Source: Klebsiella sp. RHBSTW-00484
GTDB taxonomy: Bacteria; Pseudomonadota; Gammaproteobacteria; Enterobacterales; Enterobacteriaceae
Length of the DNA stretch: 64,000 nt
Direction of reading: 5' to 3'
Assembly: GCF_013705725.1 (NCBI RefSeq)
Contig: NZ_CP055481.1
Location: forward strand, 3,968,001-4,032,000
Shown: in pieces, positions 56,731 to 64,000 of the stretch
How the letters are laid out: each line of letters opens with the position of its first letter
Numbering within the stretch: position 1 is the first letter of the stretch
The notes under the pieces: model-generated
Seen by the model: the letters and a program-made list of their open reading frames with translations, nothing else
Told to the model about the DNA's origin: nothing
The model's database searches: none
Made by a program: the position numbers and the translations under genes

Positions 56731-59163
56731 ATGACAACGTTGAAACTGGATACCCTAAGCCCGCGCATTCAGGCACATAAAATGGCGCTGGTGCATATCG
56801 TCAAGCCGCCGGTCTGTACCGAGCGCGCCCAGCACTACACTGAAGCCTATCAGCAGCATCTGGATAAACCGATTCCGGTACGCCGCGCGCTGGCGCTGGC
56901 CCATCACCTGGCAGAACGCACTATCTGGATCAAACATGACGAACTGGTTGTCGGTAACCAGGCAAGCGAAGTCCGCGCCGCGCCAATCTTCCCGGAGTAT
57001 ACGGTTAGCTGGATCGAAAAAGAGATCGATGACCTGGCCGATCGCCCCGGCGCAGGCTTTGCGGTCAGCGAAGAGAACAAACGCGTACTGCACGAAGTGT
57101 GTCCGTGGTGGCGTGGCCAGACCGTACAGGATCGCTGCTACGGCATGTTTACCGATGAGCAAAAAGCGCTGCTCGCAACCGGGATTATTAAAGCCGAAGG
57201 TAATATGACCTCCGGTGATGCGCACCTGGCGGTCAACTACCCGCTGCTGCTGGAAAAAGGCCTTGACGGAATGCGCGCTAAAGTCGCCGAGCGCCGTTCG
57301 CGCATCAACCTGACGGTACTGGAAGACCTGCACGGCGAGCAGTTCCTGAAAGCCATTGATATCGTGCTGGAAGCAGTGAGCGAGCACAGCAAGCGCTTCG
57401 CTGAGCTGGCGCGCAGCATGGCGGCAACGGAGACCCGTGAATCCCGTCGCGACGAGCTGTTGGCCATTGCCGAGAACTGCGACATTATCGCCCACGAACC
57501 GCCGAAGACCTTCTGGCAGGCGCTGCAGCTGTGCTATTTCATTCAGCTGATTCTGCAGGTCGAATCCAACGGTCACTCGGTCTCTTTTGGCCGCATGGAC
57601 CAGTATCTCTACCCGTACTACCGCCGCGACGTCGAGCTTGAGCAGTCTCTGGACCGCGAGCACGCCATTGAGTTGCTGCACTGCTGCTGGCTGAAGCTGC
57701 TGGAAGTGAACAAAATTCGCTCCGGCTCGCACTCTAAAGCCTCCGCCGGTAGCCCGCTGTATCAGAACGTCACCATCGGCGGTCAAAATCTGGTAGACGG
57801 CGTCGCGCAAGATGCAGTGAACCCGCTCTCCTACGCGATTCTAGAATCCTGCGGTCGCCTGCGTTCTACGCAGCCAAACCTCAGCGTGCGTTACCACGCG
57901 GGCATGAGCAACGACTTCCTCGACGCCTGCGTGCAGGTGATTCGCTGCGGCTTCGGGATGCCGGCGTTCAACAACGACGAAATCGTTATTCCGGAATTTA
58001 TCAAGCTCGGCATTGAGCCGCAGGACGCCTACGATTATGCCGCTATCGGCTGCATCGAAACCGCGGTCGGCGGCAAGTGGGGCTATCGCTGCACCGGGAT
58101 GAGTTTTATCAACTTTGCTCGCGTAATGCTGGCGACGCTGGAAGGCGGCCGTGATGCCACCAGCGGTGAAGTTTTCCTGCCGCAAACGCACGCGCTGTCG
58201 AAAGGTAACTTTGATAACTTCGACCAGGTGCTGGCCGACTGGGATACGCAGATCCGCTATTACACACGCAAATCTATCGAGATTGAGTATGTGGTCGACA
58301 CCATGCTGGAAGAGAACGTGCACGATATTCTCTGCTCGGCGCTGGTCGATGACTGTATCGAGCGCGCGAAGAGTATCAAGCAGGGCGGCGCTAAATATGA
58401 CTGGGTTTCCGGTCTGCAGGTCGGTATCGCTAACCTCGGCAACAGCCTGGTAGCGGTGAAGAAACTGGTGTTCGATCAGGGCGTCATTGGACAACAAGAG
58501 CTGGCAAAAGCGCTGGCTGAAGACTTTGAAGGCCTGACCCACGAGCAGTTGCGCCAGCGCTTAATCAACGGCGCGCCGAAATACGGCAACGACGAAGATA
58601 GCGTTGATATCCTGCTGGCCCGCGCTTACCAGACCTATATCGATGAGCTGAAGCAGTATCACAACCCGCGCTATGGTCGCGGCCCGATTGGCGGCAACTA
58701 TTACGCCGGGACCTCCTCCATCTCCGCTAACGTCCCATTTGGTGCGCAGACCATGGCGACGCCGGATGGCCGCAAAGCGCATTCACCGCTGGCGGAAGGA
58801 GCAAGCCCGGCTTCCGGTACCGACCATCTGGGGCCGACCGCGGTTATCAGTTCGGTGGGTAAGCTGCCTACCGGTTCAATTCTTGGCGGCGTGCTGCTGA
58901 ACCAGAAGCTGAATCCGGCAACGCTGGATAACGAGTCCGATAAGCAGAAACTGATGGTGCTGCTGCGCACGTTCTTCGAGGTGCATAAAGGCTGGCATAT
59001 TCAGTACAACATCGTGTCGCGCGAGACGCTGCTGGAAGCGAAGAAACACCCTGACCAGTATCGCGATTTGGTGGTCCGCGTAGCCGGATACTCGGCATTC
59101 TTTACCGCCCTGTCGCCAGATGCGCAGGACGATATTATCGCCCGTACCGAGCATACGCTGTAA
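56731..59163 (+). CDS. ybiW: Glycyl-radical enzyme PflF/YbiW (dehydratase-like)
   Basis: 810 aa, E. coli length. C-terminal glycyl-radical motif VVRVAGYSAFF places the radical on Gly786. The active-site loop reads YAAIGCIETAVGG: one Cys followed by Ile-Glu, the pattern of glycerol, choline and propanediol-type enzymes, not the adjacent Cys pair of pyruvate formate-lyase. So the old name pyruvate formate-lyase 3 is probably misleading; the substrate is unknown. Oxygen-sensitive and expected to act anaerobically. Confidence 0.93.
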   Translation: MTTLKLDTLSPRIQAHKMALVHIVKPPVCTERAQHYTEAYQQHLDKPIPVRRALALAHHLAERTIWIKHDELVVGNQASEVRAAPIFPEYTVSWIEKEIDDLADRPGAGFAVSEENKRVLHEVCPWWRGQTVQDRCYGMFTDEQKALLATGIIKAEGNMTSGDAHLAVNYPLLLEKGLDGMRAKVAERRSRINLTVLEDLHGEQFLKAIDIVLEAVSEHSKRFAELARSMAATETRESRRDELLAIAENCDIIAHEPPKTFWQALQLCYFIQLILQVESNGHSVSFGRMDQYLYPYYRRDVELEQSLDREHAIELLHCCWLKLLEVNKIRSGSHSKASAGSPLYQNVTIGGQNLVDGVAQDAVNPLSYAILESCGRLRSTQPNLSVRYHAGMSNDFLDACVQVIRCGFGMPAFNNDEIVIPEFIKLGIEPQDAYDYAAIGCIETAVGGKWGYRCTGMSFINFARVMLATLEGGRDATSGEVFLPQTHALSKGNFDNFDQVLADWDTQIRYYTRKSIEIEYVVDTMLEENVHDILCSALVDDCIERAKSIKQGGAKYDWVSGLQVGIANLGNSLVAVKKLVFDQGVIGQQELAKALAEDFEGLTHEQLRQRLINGAPKYGNDEDSVDILLARAYQTYIDELKQYHNPRYGRGPIGGNYYAGTSSISANVPFGAQTMATPDGRKAHSPLAEGASPASGTDHLGPTAVISSVGKLPTGSILGGVLLNQKLNPATLDNESDKQKLMVLLRTFFEVHKGWHIQYNIVSRETLLEAKKHPDQYRDLVVRVAGYSAFFTALSPDAQDDIIARTEHTL

Positions 59164-59175
59164 GTTAAGTCCCCC

Positions 59176-59266
59176 GGCTTGCGCTGCGCTTCGCCGGGCT
59201 ACTGGTTCACCACCGTTTGCGGACCGGTAGCCCGGGTAAGGCGTTTACGCCGCAACCCGGGGATTT
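59176..59266. repeat. REP/BIME pair between ybiW and ybiV
   Basis: CCCGGCTTGCGCTGCGCTTCGCCGGG (first unit, broken by a G/C-rich loop) then GGTAGCCCGGGTAAGGCG-TTTACG-CCGCAACCCGGGG (59225-59262). The second unit equals the reverse complement of the one at about 17298-17332. Confidence 0.8.
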
Positions 59267-59290
59267 TCCTCTGCACATCGGTGAACGCAA

Positions 59291-59306
59291 ACTTTCATTC
59301 GAAATA
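59291..59306. promoter_or_regulatory. Shared operator motif, copy 2 (ybiV)
   Basis: ACTTTC-ATTC-GAAATA, identical to copy 1 over the first 14 bases. About 70 bp before the ybiV start. Confidence 0.65.
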
Positions 59307-59310
59307 AATT

Positions 59311-59326
59311 TGTGCTCCACATCACA
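59311..59326. promoter_or_regulatory. CRP-like site upstream of ybiV
   Basis: TGTGC-TCCACA-TCACA, nine of ten core bases of the CRP consensus with correct N6 spacing, and AT-rich flanks. Confidence 0.55.
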
Positions 59327-59373
59327 TTGTAATTAGAATGTTGCTGGTCGAAGTTAAGCCAGGAGCATTTGTT

Positions 59374-60189
59374 ATGATTGTTAAAGTTATCGTCACCGAT
59401 ATGGACGGAACTTTTCTCAATGACGCCAAGCAGTATGACCGCTCGCGTTTTCTCGCGCAGTTCGCGCAACTCCAACAGCAGGGTATCGAATTCGTTGTCG
59501 CCAGCGGCAACCAGTACTACCAGCTGATCTCATTTTTCCCGGAAATCCGCGAGCAGATCTCCTTCGTTGCCGAAAACGGCGCGCTGGTATATGAACACGG
59601 TCAACAGCTGTTTCACGGCGAGCTCACCCGCCACGAATCCCAGATAGTGATTGGTGAATTGCTCAAAGACCCGCAGCTCAACTTCGTCGCCTGTGGCCTT
59701 GAAAGCGCTTACGTCAGCGACCGCGCGCCCGACGCCTTTGTCGCGCTGATGTCAAAGCACTACCATCGCCTGCAGCGCATCAGCAACTACCACGATATTG
59801 ACGATAAGCTGTTTAAGTTTTCGCTTAACCTGCCGGATAGCGAAATCCCGCTGCTTATCGACAAACTGCACGTCTCGCTGGACGGCATCATGAAGCCGGT
59901 CACCAGCGGCTTTGGCTTCGTCGATTTGATTATCCCTGGCCTGCATAAAGCCAACGGCATCAGCCGCCTGCTTAAGCGCTGGAACATCTCGCCGCAGGCG
60001 TGTGTCGCCATCGGCGACAGCGCGAACGATACGGAGATGTTAAAGCTGGTGAAATACTCCTTTGCCATGGATAACGCCGCTGAGAGCATTAAAGCGATAT
60101 CGCGTTTCGCCACCGATGACAACAACCATGACGGCGCGCTAAATGTTATTCAGGCCGTCCTCGACCACGCTGCCCCTTTCAACGAATGA
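59374..60189 (+). CDS. ybiV: HAD-family sugar phosphatase YbiV
   Basis: 271 aa from the ATG at 59374, E. coli length, with AGGAG before it; the frame is open to 59338. Cof-type HAD: motif [12 protein letters not shown], motif [13 protein letters not shown], motif III near GLHKANGI, motif [16 protein letters not shown]. coli YbiV hydrolyses sugar phosphates including ribose-5-P and fructose-1-P. Clear paralogue of YbjI in this window. Its promoter shares an operator with ybiYW and ybiU. Confidence 0.95.
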   Translation: MIVKVIVTDMDGTFLNDAKQYDRSRFLAQFAQLQQQGIEFVVASGNQYYQLISFFPEIREQISFVAENGALVYEHGQQLFHGELTRHESQIVIGELLKDPQLNFVACGLESAYVSDRAPDAFVALMSKHYHRLQRISNYHDIDDKLFKFSLNLPDSEIPLLIDKLHVSLDGIMKPVTSGFGFVDLIIPGLHKANGISRLLKRWNISPQACVAIGDSANDTEMLKLVKYSFAMDNAAESIKAISRFATDDNNHDGALNVIQAVLDHAAPFNE

Positions 60190-60195
60190 TCTCTC

Positions 60196-60220
60196 ACCGG
60201 AGCATTTCTGCTCCGGTTTT
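60196..60220 (+). terminator. Rho-independent terminator after ybiV
   Basis: Stem ACCGGAGCA / TGCTCCGGT (60196-60204 and 60209-60217), 4-nt loop, then TTT. Confidence 0.85.
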
Positions 60221-60298
60221 CCGTTTTGTGCTCCTCCGCATAATTTTAAACTTGCATTAACTTAATTTTAACTTAAATTAACGTTTGTAAGATTTATT

Positions 60299-60314
60299 AC
60301 TTTCGAATGAAAGA
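60299..60314. promoter_or_regulatory. Shared operator motif, copy 3 (ybiU), inverted
   Basis: ACTTTC-GAAT-GAAAGA, the reverse complement of copies 1 and 2 with one end mismatch. It lies 12 bp before the ybiU start codon. Confidence 0.65.
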
Positions 60315-60326
60315 TGAGAGGTCATC

Positions 60327-61589
60327 ATGGCTGTTACCCATACCTGTGAAACACTACCCGCCGACCATAAAGCGGCAATCCGCCAGATTAAGCAGGAGCT
60401 GCGCGCGCAGATCGGTGACGTGCAGGCGGTGTTCGATCGGCTGACGGCGCGCATCACCGCACGCCTGGAGGAAATTGACGCCCTCAAAGCCAACGGTCAG
60501 GATGTCTGGCCGGTCATTCCGTTCAGCGATATTGCGCAGGGCCAGGTAACGGATGCCCAGCGCGAAGCTATCAAGCGTCGTGGCTGCGCGGTCATCAAAG
60601 GTCATTTCTCTCGCGATCGGGCGCTGGCGTGGGATAACTCAATGCTGGAGTATCTCGACCTCAACCATTTCGACGACGTCTATAAAGGCCCCGGCGACAC
60701 CTTTTTCGGCTCGCTGGACGCTTCACGCCCGGAGATTTATCCGATTTACTGGTCGCAGGCGCAAATGCAGGCCCGCCAGAGCAGCGAAATGGCTGCCGTG
60801 CAATCTTTCCTCAACCGCCTGTGGACTTTTAACCGCGACGGTAAGCAGTGGTTCGACCCGGATGTGAGCGTGATTTATCCGGACCGCATTCGCCGCCGCC
60901 CGCCGGGAACCACGTCGAAAGGTCTTGGCGCACATACCGATTCCGGCGCGCTGGAGCGTTGGCTGCTGCCGGCTTATCAGCAAGTCTTTGCTGACGTCTT
61001 TAACGGCAATATCGATGCTTACGACCCGTGGGATGCGGCGCATCGTACTGAGGTGGAGGAGTATACCGTCGATAACACCACCAAATGCTCAGTGTTCCGT
61101 ACCTTCCAGGGCTGGACCGCGCTCTCCGATATGATCCCCGATCAGGGCCTGCTGCACGTGGTGCCAATTCCTGAAGCGATGGCTTACGTGCTGCTGCGCC
61201 CTCTGCTCGACGATGTGCCGGATGATGAACTGTGCGGCGTTGCGCCGGGCAAGGTACTGCCGATTTCAGAGAAATGGCATCCGCTGCTGATTAAAGCCTT
61301 AAGCTCTATTCCAGCGTTAAATGCGGGCGATTCGGTGTGGTGGCACTGCGACGTCATCCACTCGGTCGCGCCGGTGGATAACCAGCAGGGCTGGGGCAAC
61401 GTGATGTACATCCCCGCCGCGCCAATGTGCGAGAAAAACCTCGCCTATGCGCATAAGGTCAAAGTGGCGCTGGAGAAAGGTGTTTCGCCGGGAGATTTCC
61501 CGCGTGAAGATTATGAAGCCGACTGGAAAGACCGCTTTACCCTGGATGATTTAAATATCCACGGTAAGCGTGCTTTGGGAATAGTGTAA
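60327..61589 (+). CDS. ybiU: DUF1479 family protein YbiU, putative Fe(II)/2-oxoglutarate oxygenase
   Basis: 420 aa (E. coli 421). A double-stranded beta-helix is suggested by an H-x-D pair (GAHTDSGALERW) and a later His (WHCDVIHSVAPVDN), the usual iron triad of Fe/2-oxoglutarate oxygenases; the following Asn/Arg region could bind 2-oxoglutarate. Substrate unknown. Sharing an operator with an anaerobic glycyl-radical enzyme is odd for an oxygen-using protein. ATG at 60327 has GAGAGG upstream. Confidence 0.9.
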   Translation: MAVTHTCETLPADHKAAIRQIKQELRAQIGDVQAVFDRLTARITARLEEIDALKANGQDVWPVIPFSDIAQGQVTDAQREAIKRRGCAVIKGHFSRDRALAWDNSMLEYLDLNHFDDVYKGPGDTFFGSLDASRPEIYPIYWSQAQMQARQSSEMAAVQSFLNRLWTFNRDGKQWFDPDVSVIYPDRIRRRPPGTTSKGLGAHTDSGALERWLLPAYQQVFADVFNGNIDAYDPWDAAHRTEVEEYTVDNTTKCSVFRTFQGWTALSDMIPDQGLLHVVPIPEAMAYVLLRPLLDDVPDDELCGVAPGKVLPISEKWHPLLIKALSSIPALNAGDSVWWHCDVIHSVAPVDNQQGWGNVMYIPAAPMCEKNLAYAHKVKVALEKGVSPGDFPREDYEADWKDRFTLDDLNIHGKRALGIV

Positions 61590-61599
61590 CGAGGCGGCA

Positions 61600-61640
61600 T
61601 TCTCCCCGGCTTGCGGCGTGAACGCCTTAGCCGGGCTACA
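61600..61640. repeat. REP element after ybiU
   Basis: CCCCGGCTTGCGGCG-TGAACG-CCTTAGCCGGGCTAC, one palindromic unit between convergent ybiU and ybiT. Confidence 0.78.
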
Positions 61641-61679
61641 GATCCGGGAGAGTCGATTGACCATTGCAAATCGTAGATT

Positions 61680-61807
61680 ATTTTCCCTAAGTATTTCGCG
61701 CTACAGAAAGGCGGCCAACCTGTAAATCCCCGGGAGCTTACATCAGTAAGTGACCGGGGTGAGCAGGTGCAGCCAACGCATCTGTAGCGTGAAAGACAAC
61801 GGGAAAA
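61680..61807. repeat. ERIC element, divergent ends
   Basis: ATTTTCCC at the left and GGGAAAAT at the right, arms TTTCGCGCTACAG / CTGTAGCGTGAAA, and the core ATCCCCGGGAGCTTACATCAG...GTGACCGGGGTGAGC. Runs right up to the ybiT stop codon at 61808. The arms differ from the other ERIC copies yet remain complementary. Confidence 0.88.
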
Positions 61808-63400
61808 TTATTCGACGCCTTTGCTGCGCAGATAATCTTCGTAGTTACCGGTGAAGTCCACCACGCGCTCAGGTGTAATTTCGATCACGCGGGTTGCCAG
61901 CGAACTGACGAATTCGCGGTCGTGGGAAACGAAGATCAGGGTGCCCTGATACATCTCCAGCGCCATGTTCAGCGATTCAATCGATTCCATATCCAGGTGG
62001 TTGGTCGGTTCATCCATGACCAGGATGTTCGGCTTCTGCATCATCAGCTTACCGAACAGCATACGGCCCTTCTCACCACCGGAAAGTACTTTTGCAGGCT
62101 TCTTGATATCGTCCTGGCTGAACAGCAGACGGCCGAGGAAGCTGCGCACCACTTGCTCGTCATCGCCTTCCTGTTTCCACTGGCTCATCCAGTCAAATAC
62201 CGTCAGGTCATTTTCAAATTCGTATTCATGATCCTGCGCGTAGTAACCAATCTGCGCGTTTTCGGACCATTTAACGGTACCGTTATCCGGCGCCAGCTCA
62301 CCGACCAGCGTTTTCAGCATAGTAGATTTACCCACGCCGTTGGCGCCAAGAATGGCAATCTTCTCGCCCACTTCCAGCAGCAGATTGAATTTTTTAAACA
62401 GCAGGTTGTTATCAAAACCTTTCGCCAGCTCTTCGACTGCCAACGCGTTACGGAACAGTTTCTTGTCCTGCTCAAAGCGAATGAACGGGTTTTGACGGCT
62501 GGAGGCTTTCACTTCATCAAGTTTGATTTTATCAATCTGACGGGCGCGAGAAGTCGCCTGACGTGATTTAGAGGCGTTGGCGCTAAAGCGGCTGACGAAG
62601 GATTGCAGATCGGCAATCTGCGCTTTTTTCTTAGCGTTATCAGACAACAGACGCTCGCGGGCCTGAGTAGCGGCAGTCATGTATTCATCATAGTTACCGG
62701 CGTACACGCGCAGCTCGCCGTAGTCGAGATCCGCCATGTGGGTACAAACCATGTTGAGGAAGTGACGGTCGTGCGAAATGATGATCATGGTGCTGTCACG
62801 CTCGTTCAGCGTCTGCTCCAGCCAGCGAATGGTGTCGATGTCGAGGTTGTTCGTCGGTTCATCGAGCAGCAGGATGTCCGGATTAGAGAACAGCGCCTGA
62901 GCCAGCAGCACACGCAGTTTCCAGCCGGGAGCAACTTCGCTCATCGGACCGTAATGCTGTTCCACCGGAATGCCGACGCCCAGCAGCAGCTCACCGGCGC
63001 GCGCTTCGGCAGAATAGCCGTCCATCTCGCCATACAGCACTTCGAGGTCAGCCACTTTGTAGCCGTCCTCTTCGCTCATCTCCGCCAGAGCGTAGATACG
63101 ATCGCGCTCCTGCTTCACTTCCCACAGCTCGCCGTGGCCCATGATAACCGTATCCAGCACGCTGAACTCTTCAAACGCGAACTGATCCTGACGCAGTTTA
63201 CCGATACGTTCGTTTGGATCGAGGGAGACGTTGCCAAGCGTCGGTTCCAGATCGCCGCCGAGGATCTTCATAAAGGTCGATTTACCGCTACCGTTGGCGC
63301 CAATCAGGCCGTAACGGTTGCCGCCGCCAAATTTGACGGAAATGTTTTCGAACAGCGGCTTACTGCCGAACTGCATGGTGACGTTGCTGGACACTAGCAC
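61808..63400 (-). CDS. ybiT: ABC-F family ATPase YbiT
   Basis: 530 aa, E. coli length. Two soluble ABC domains in one chain with no membrane part: Walker [10 protein letters not shown] and GANGVGKST, signature-like [16 protein letters not shown] in the second, Walker [13 protein letters not shown] and [12 protein letters not shown]. The linker at ~240-310 is charged and helical. ABC-F proteins act on the ribosome E site; YbiT's exact role is still unclear. ATG start at 63400. Confidence 0.95.
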   Translation of the reverse strand: MLVSSNVTMQFGSKPLFENISVKFGGGNRYGLIGANGSGKSTFMKILGGDLEPTLGNVSLDPNERIGKLRQDQFAFEEFSVLDTVIMGHGELWEVKQERDRIYALAEMSEEDGYKVADLEVLYGEMDGYSAEARAGELLLGVGIPVEQHYGPMSEVAPGWKLRVLLAQALFSNPDILLLDEPTNNLDIDTIRWLEQTLNERDSTMIIISHDRHFLNMVCTHMADLDYGELRVYAGNYDEYMTAATQARERLLSDNAKKKAQIADLQSFVSRFSANASKSRQATSRARQIDKIKLDEVKASSRQNPFIRFEQDKKLFRNALAVEELAKGFDNNLLFKKFNLLLEVGEKIAILGANGVGKSTMLKTLVGELAPDNGTVKWSENAQIGYYAQDHEYEFENDLTVFDWMSQWKQEGDDEQVVRSFLGRLLFSQDDIKKPAKVLSGGEKGRMLFGKLMMQKPNILVMDEPTNHLDMESIESLNMALEMYQGTLIFVSHDREFVSSLATRVIEITPERVVDFTGNYEDYLRSKGVE

Positions 63401-63579
63401 GGGGTTATCCTGAAAATAGAGAATGAGAAGTGTGATGAACCAGACATTATGCCAGCAAATGCTTCACTTTTCACGGGTCGTAATAAAATCGTAGCGGACG
63501 CTTATGTTAGGGTCATTGTCATATTGCGCGGTTACACTGCTTGATGCGTAATTTTTCTCCATAAATTCGGAAGGAACCT

Positions 63580-64000
63580 ATGACCACTCTCTCCCGCCAT
63601 CCGGCTTTCTTATCGCTACAGGGCGGTATCAACTTTCGTGACCTGGGCGGTCAGCGTACCGCCGACGGTCGCCGCGTGCGTTCAGGTAAACTGCTGCGCT
63701 CCGGTTCGCTGCATATGATGACCACCGATGACTTAAGTCACCTGGATACTATTCCTCTTAGCCGGGTCATTGACTATCGCGACCCGGCTGAAGTGAATCG
63801 TAGCCCCGATAAGCTGAACGAACTGGCGCACTATCTCAACGCTCCCGCCAACCCGCACGTTCGCGACGTCAATGCAAAAGTGACAGAGCTGAATGCCGCG
63901 ACGCTGAATGCCCTGAACGGCGAGCAGTTTATGATCGAACTTTATCGCCAGTTGCCGTTTAATAACGCCGCCTATCGCCAGCTCACCGGATGGCTGATGG
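63580..64000 (+). CDS. Tyrosine/serine protein phosphatase-like protein, 5' part
   Basis: The gene runs off the right edge; about 140 residues are visible from the ATG at 63580, with AAGGAAC upstream. The motif GGINFRDLGGQRTADGRRVRSGKLLRSGSLHMMTTDD is the N-terminal signature of the Tyr_phosphatase_3/LipA-like family (phosphoinositide or tyrosine phosphatases). The catalytic C-x5-R loop would lie beyond the window. No such gene is known to me at this place in K-12. The 179 bp before it hold its promoter and that of ybiT. Confidence 0.8.
   Translation, partial: MTTLSRHPAFLSLQGGINFRDLGGQRTADGRRVRSGKLLRSGSLHMMTTDDLSHLDTIPLSRVIDYRDPAEVNRSPDKLNELAHYLNAPANPHVRDVNAKVTELNAATLNALNGEQFMIELYRQLPFNNAAYRQLTGWLM

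Noticed and set aside
56755..57810. 351-codon open frame antisense to ybiW
   Set aside because: Opposite strand of a fully conserved gene with strong codon bias; no ribosome site or family pattern. A shadow frame.
1..64000. CRISPR arrays, tRNA or rRNA genes, prophage
   Set aside because: No regularly spaced repeats, tRNA-like cloverleaf, rRNA stretch or phage gene run was seen on reading.

Overview
The window is chromosomal DNA of an enteric gammaproteobacterium close to Klebsiella/Raoultella. Gene content and order follow the poxB to ybiT stretch of the Escherichia coli K-12 map, most proteins have E. coli length, and the sRNA RybB is present. Several insertions are absent from K-12, and REP and ERIC repeats are frequent. 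Identifications rest on reading the sequence and recalled family knowledge; no database search was run.

Layout. 1-148: start of a DoxX-family gene. 300-2018: poxB. 2036-7750: an accessory sugar island with a divergent GntR/UTRA regulator, lactose-family PTS IIA-IIB-IIC, a NagB-like isomerase/deaminase, an aldo/keto reductase, a sugar isomerase/epimerase-like TIM barrel and a private HPr paralogue. A strong inverted repeat lies between regulator and operon. 7831-13189: ltaE, ybjT, ybjS, amiD, ybjQ, ybjP. 13416-17202: arginine ABC transporter genes artPIQM and artJ, with ARG-box-like sites. 17380-19565: a two-component system not present here in K-12. 19643-22088: rlmC broken by a 1312-bp IS3-family element. 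22131-27824: ybjO, potIHGF and ybjN, with a solitary TnpB element between ybjN and rimK (27955-29115). 29239-36962: rimK, nfsA, ybjC, grxA, ybjM, ybjL, RybB, the TetR regulator ybjK/rcdA, ybjJ and ybjI. 37011-42285: mdfA, ybjG, deoR, dacC, gstB. 42287-46968: yliI, bssR, an added LacY-type symporter, rimO. 47040-53309: glutathione importer gsiABCD with iaaA. 53683-55673: moeA and moeB. 55827-61589: glycyl-radical pair ybiY/ybiW, then ybiV and ybiU. 61808-63400: ybiT. From 63580: a phosphatase gene cut by the window end.

How genes work together. The 2-7.7 kb island reads as one tightly coupled operon for uptake-phosphorylation and conversion of an unidentified, possibly amino, sugar. It carries its own HPr but no glycosidase. 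At the other end, ybiYW, ybiV and ybiU each carry the same 16-bp near-palindrome (ACTTTC-ATTC-GAAAGT) upstream. The ybiY copy lies 4 bp after a perfect FNR-type site and the ybiV copy just before a CRP-like site, so these three units look like one regulon. fsaA, which sits between moeB and ybiY in K-12, is missing.

Most unusual items: the HPr-bearing PTS operon and its operator; the shared ybiYW/ybiV/ybiU operator; the IS-inactivated rlmC; the TnpB element with intact RuvC residues; gstB lacking any canonical start codon at the conserved position; and an ERIC element expanded by about 71 bp containing two hairpins.
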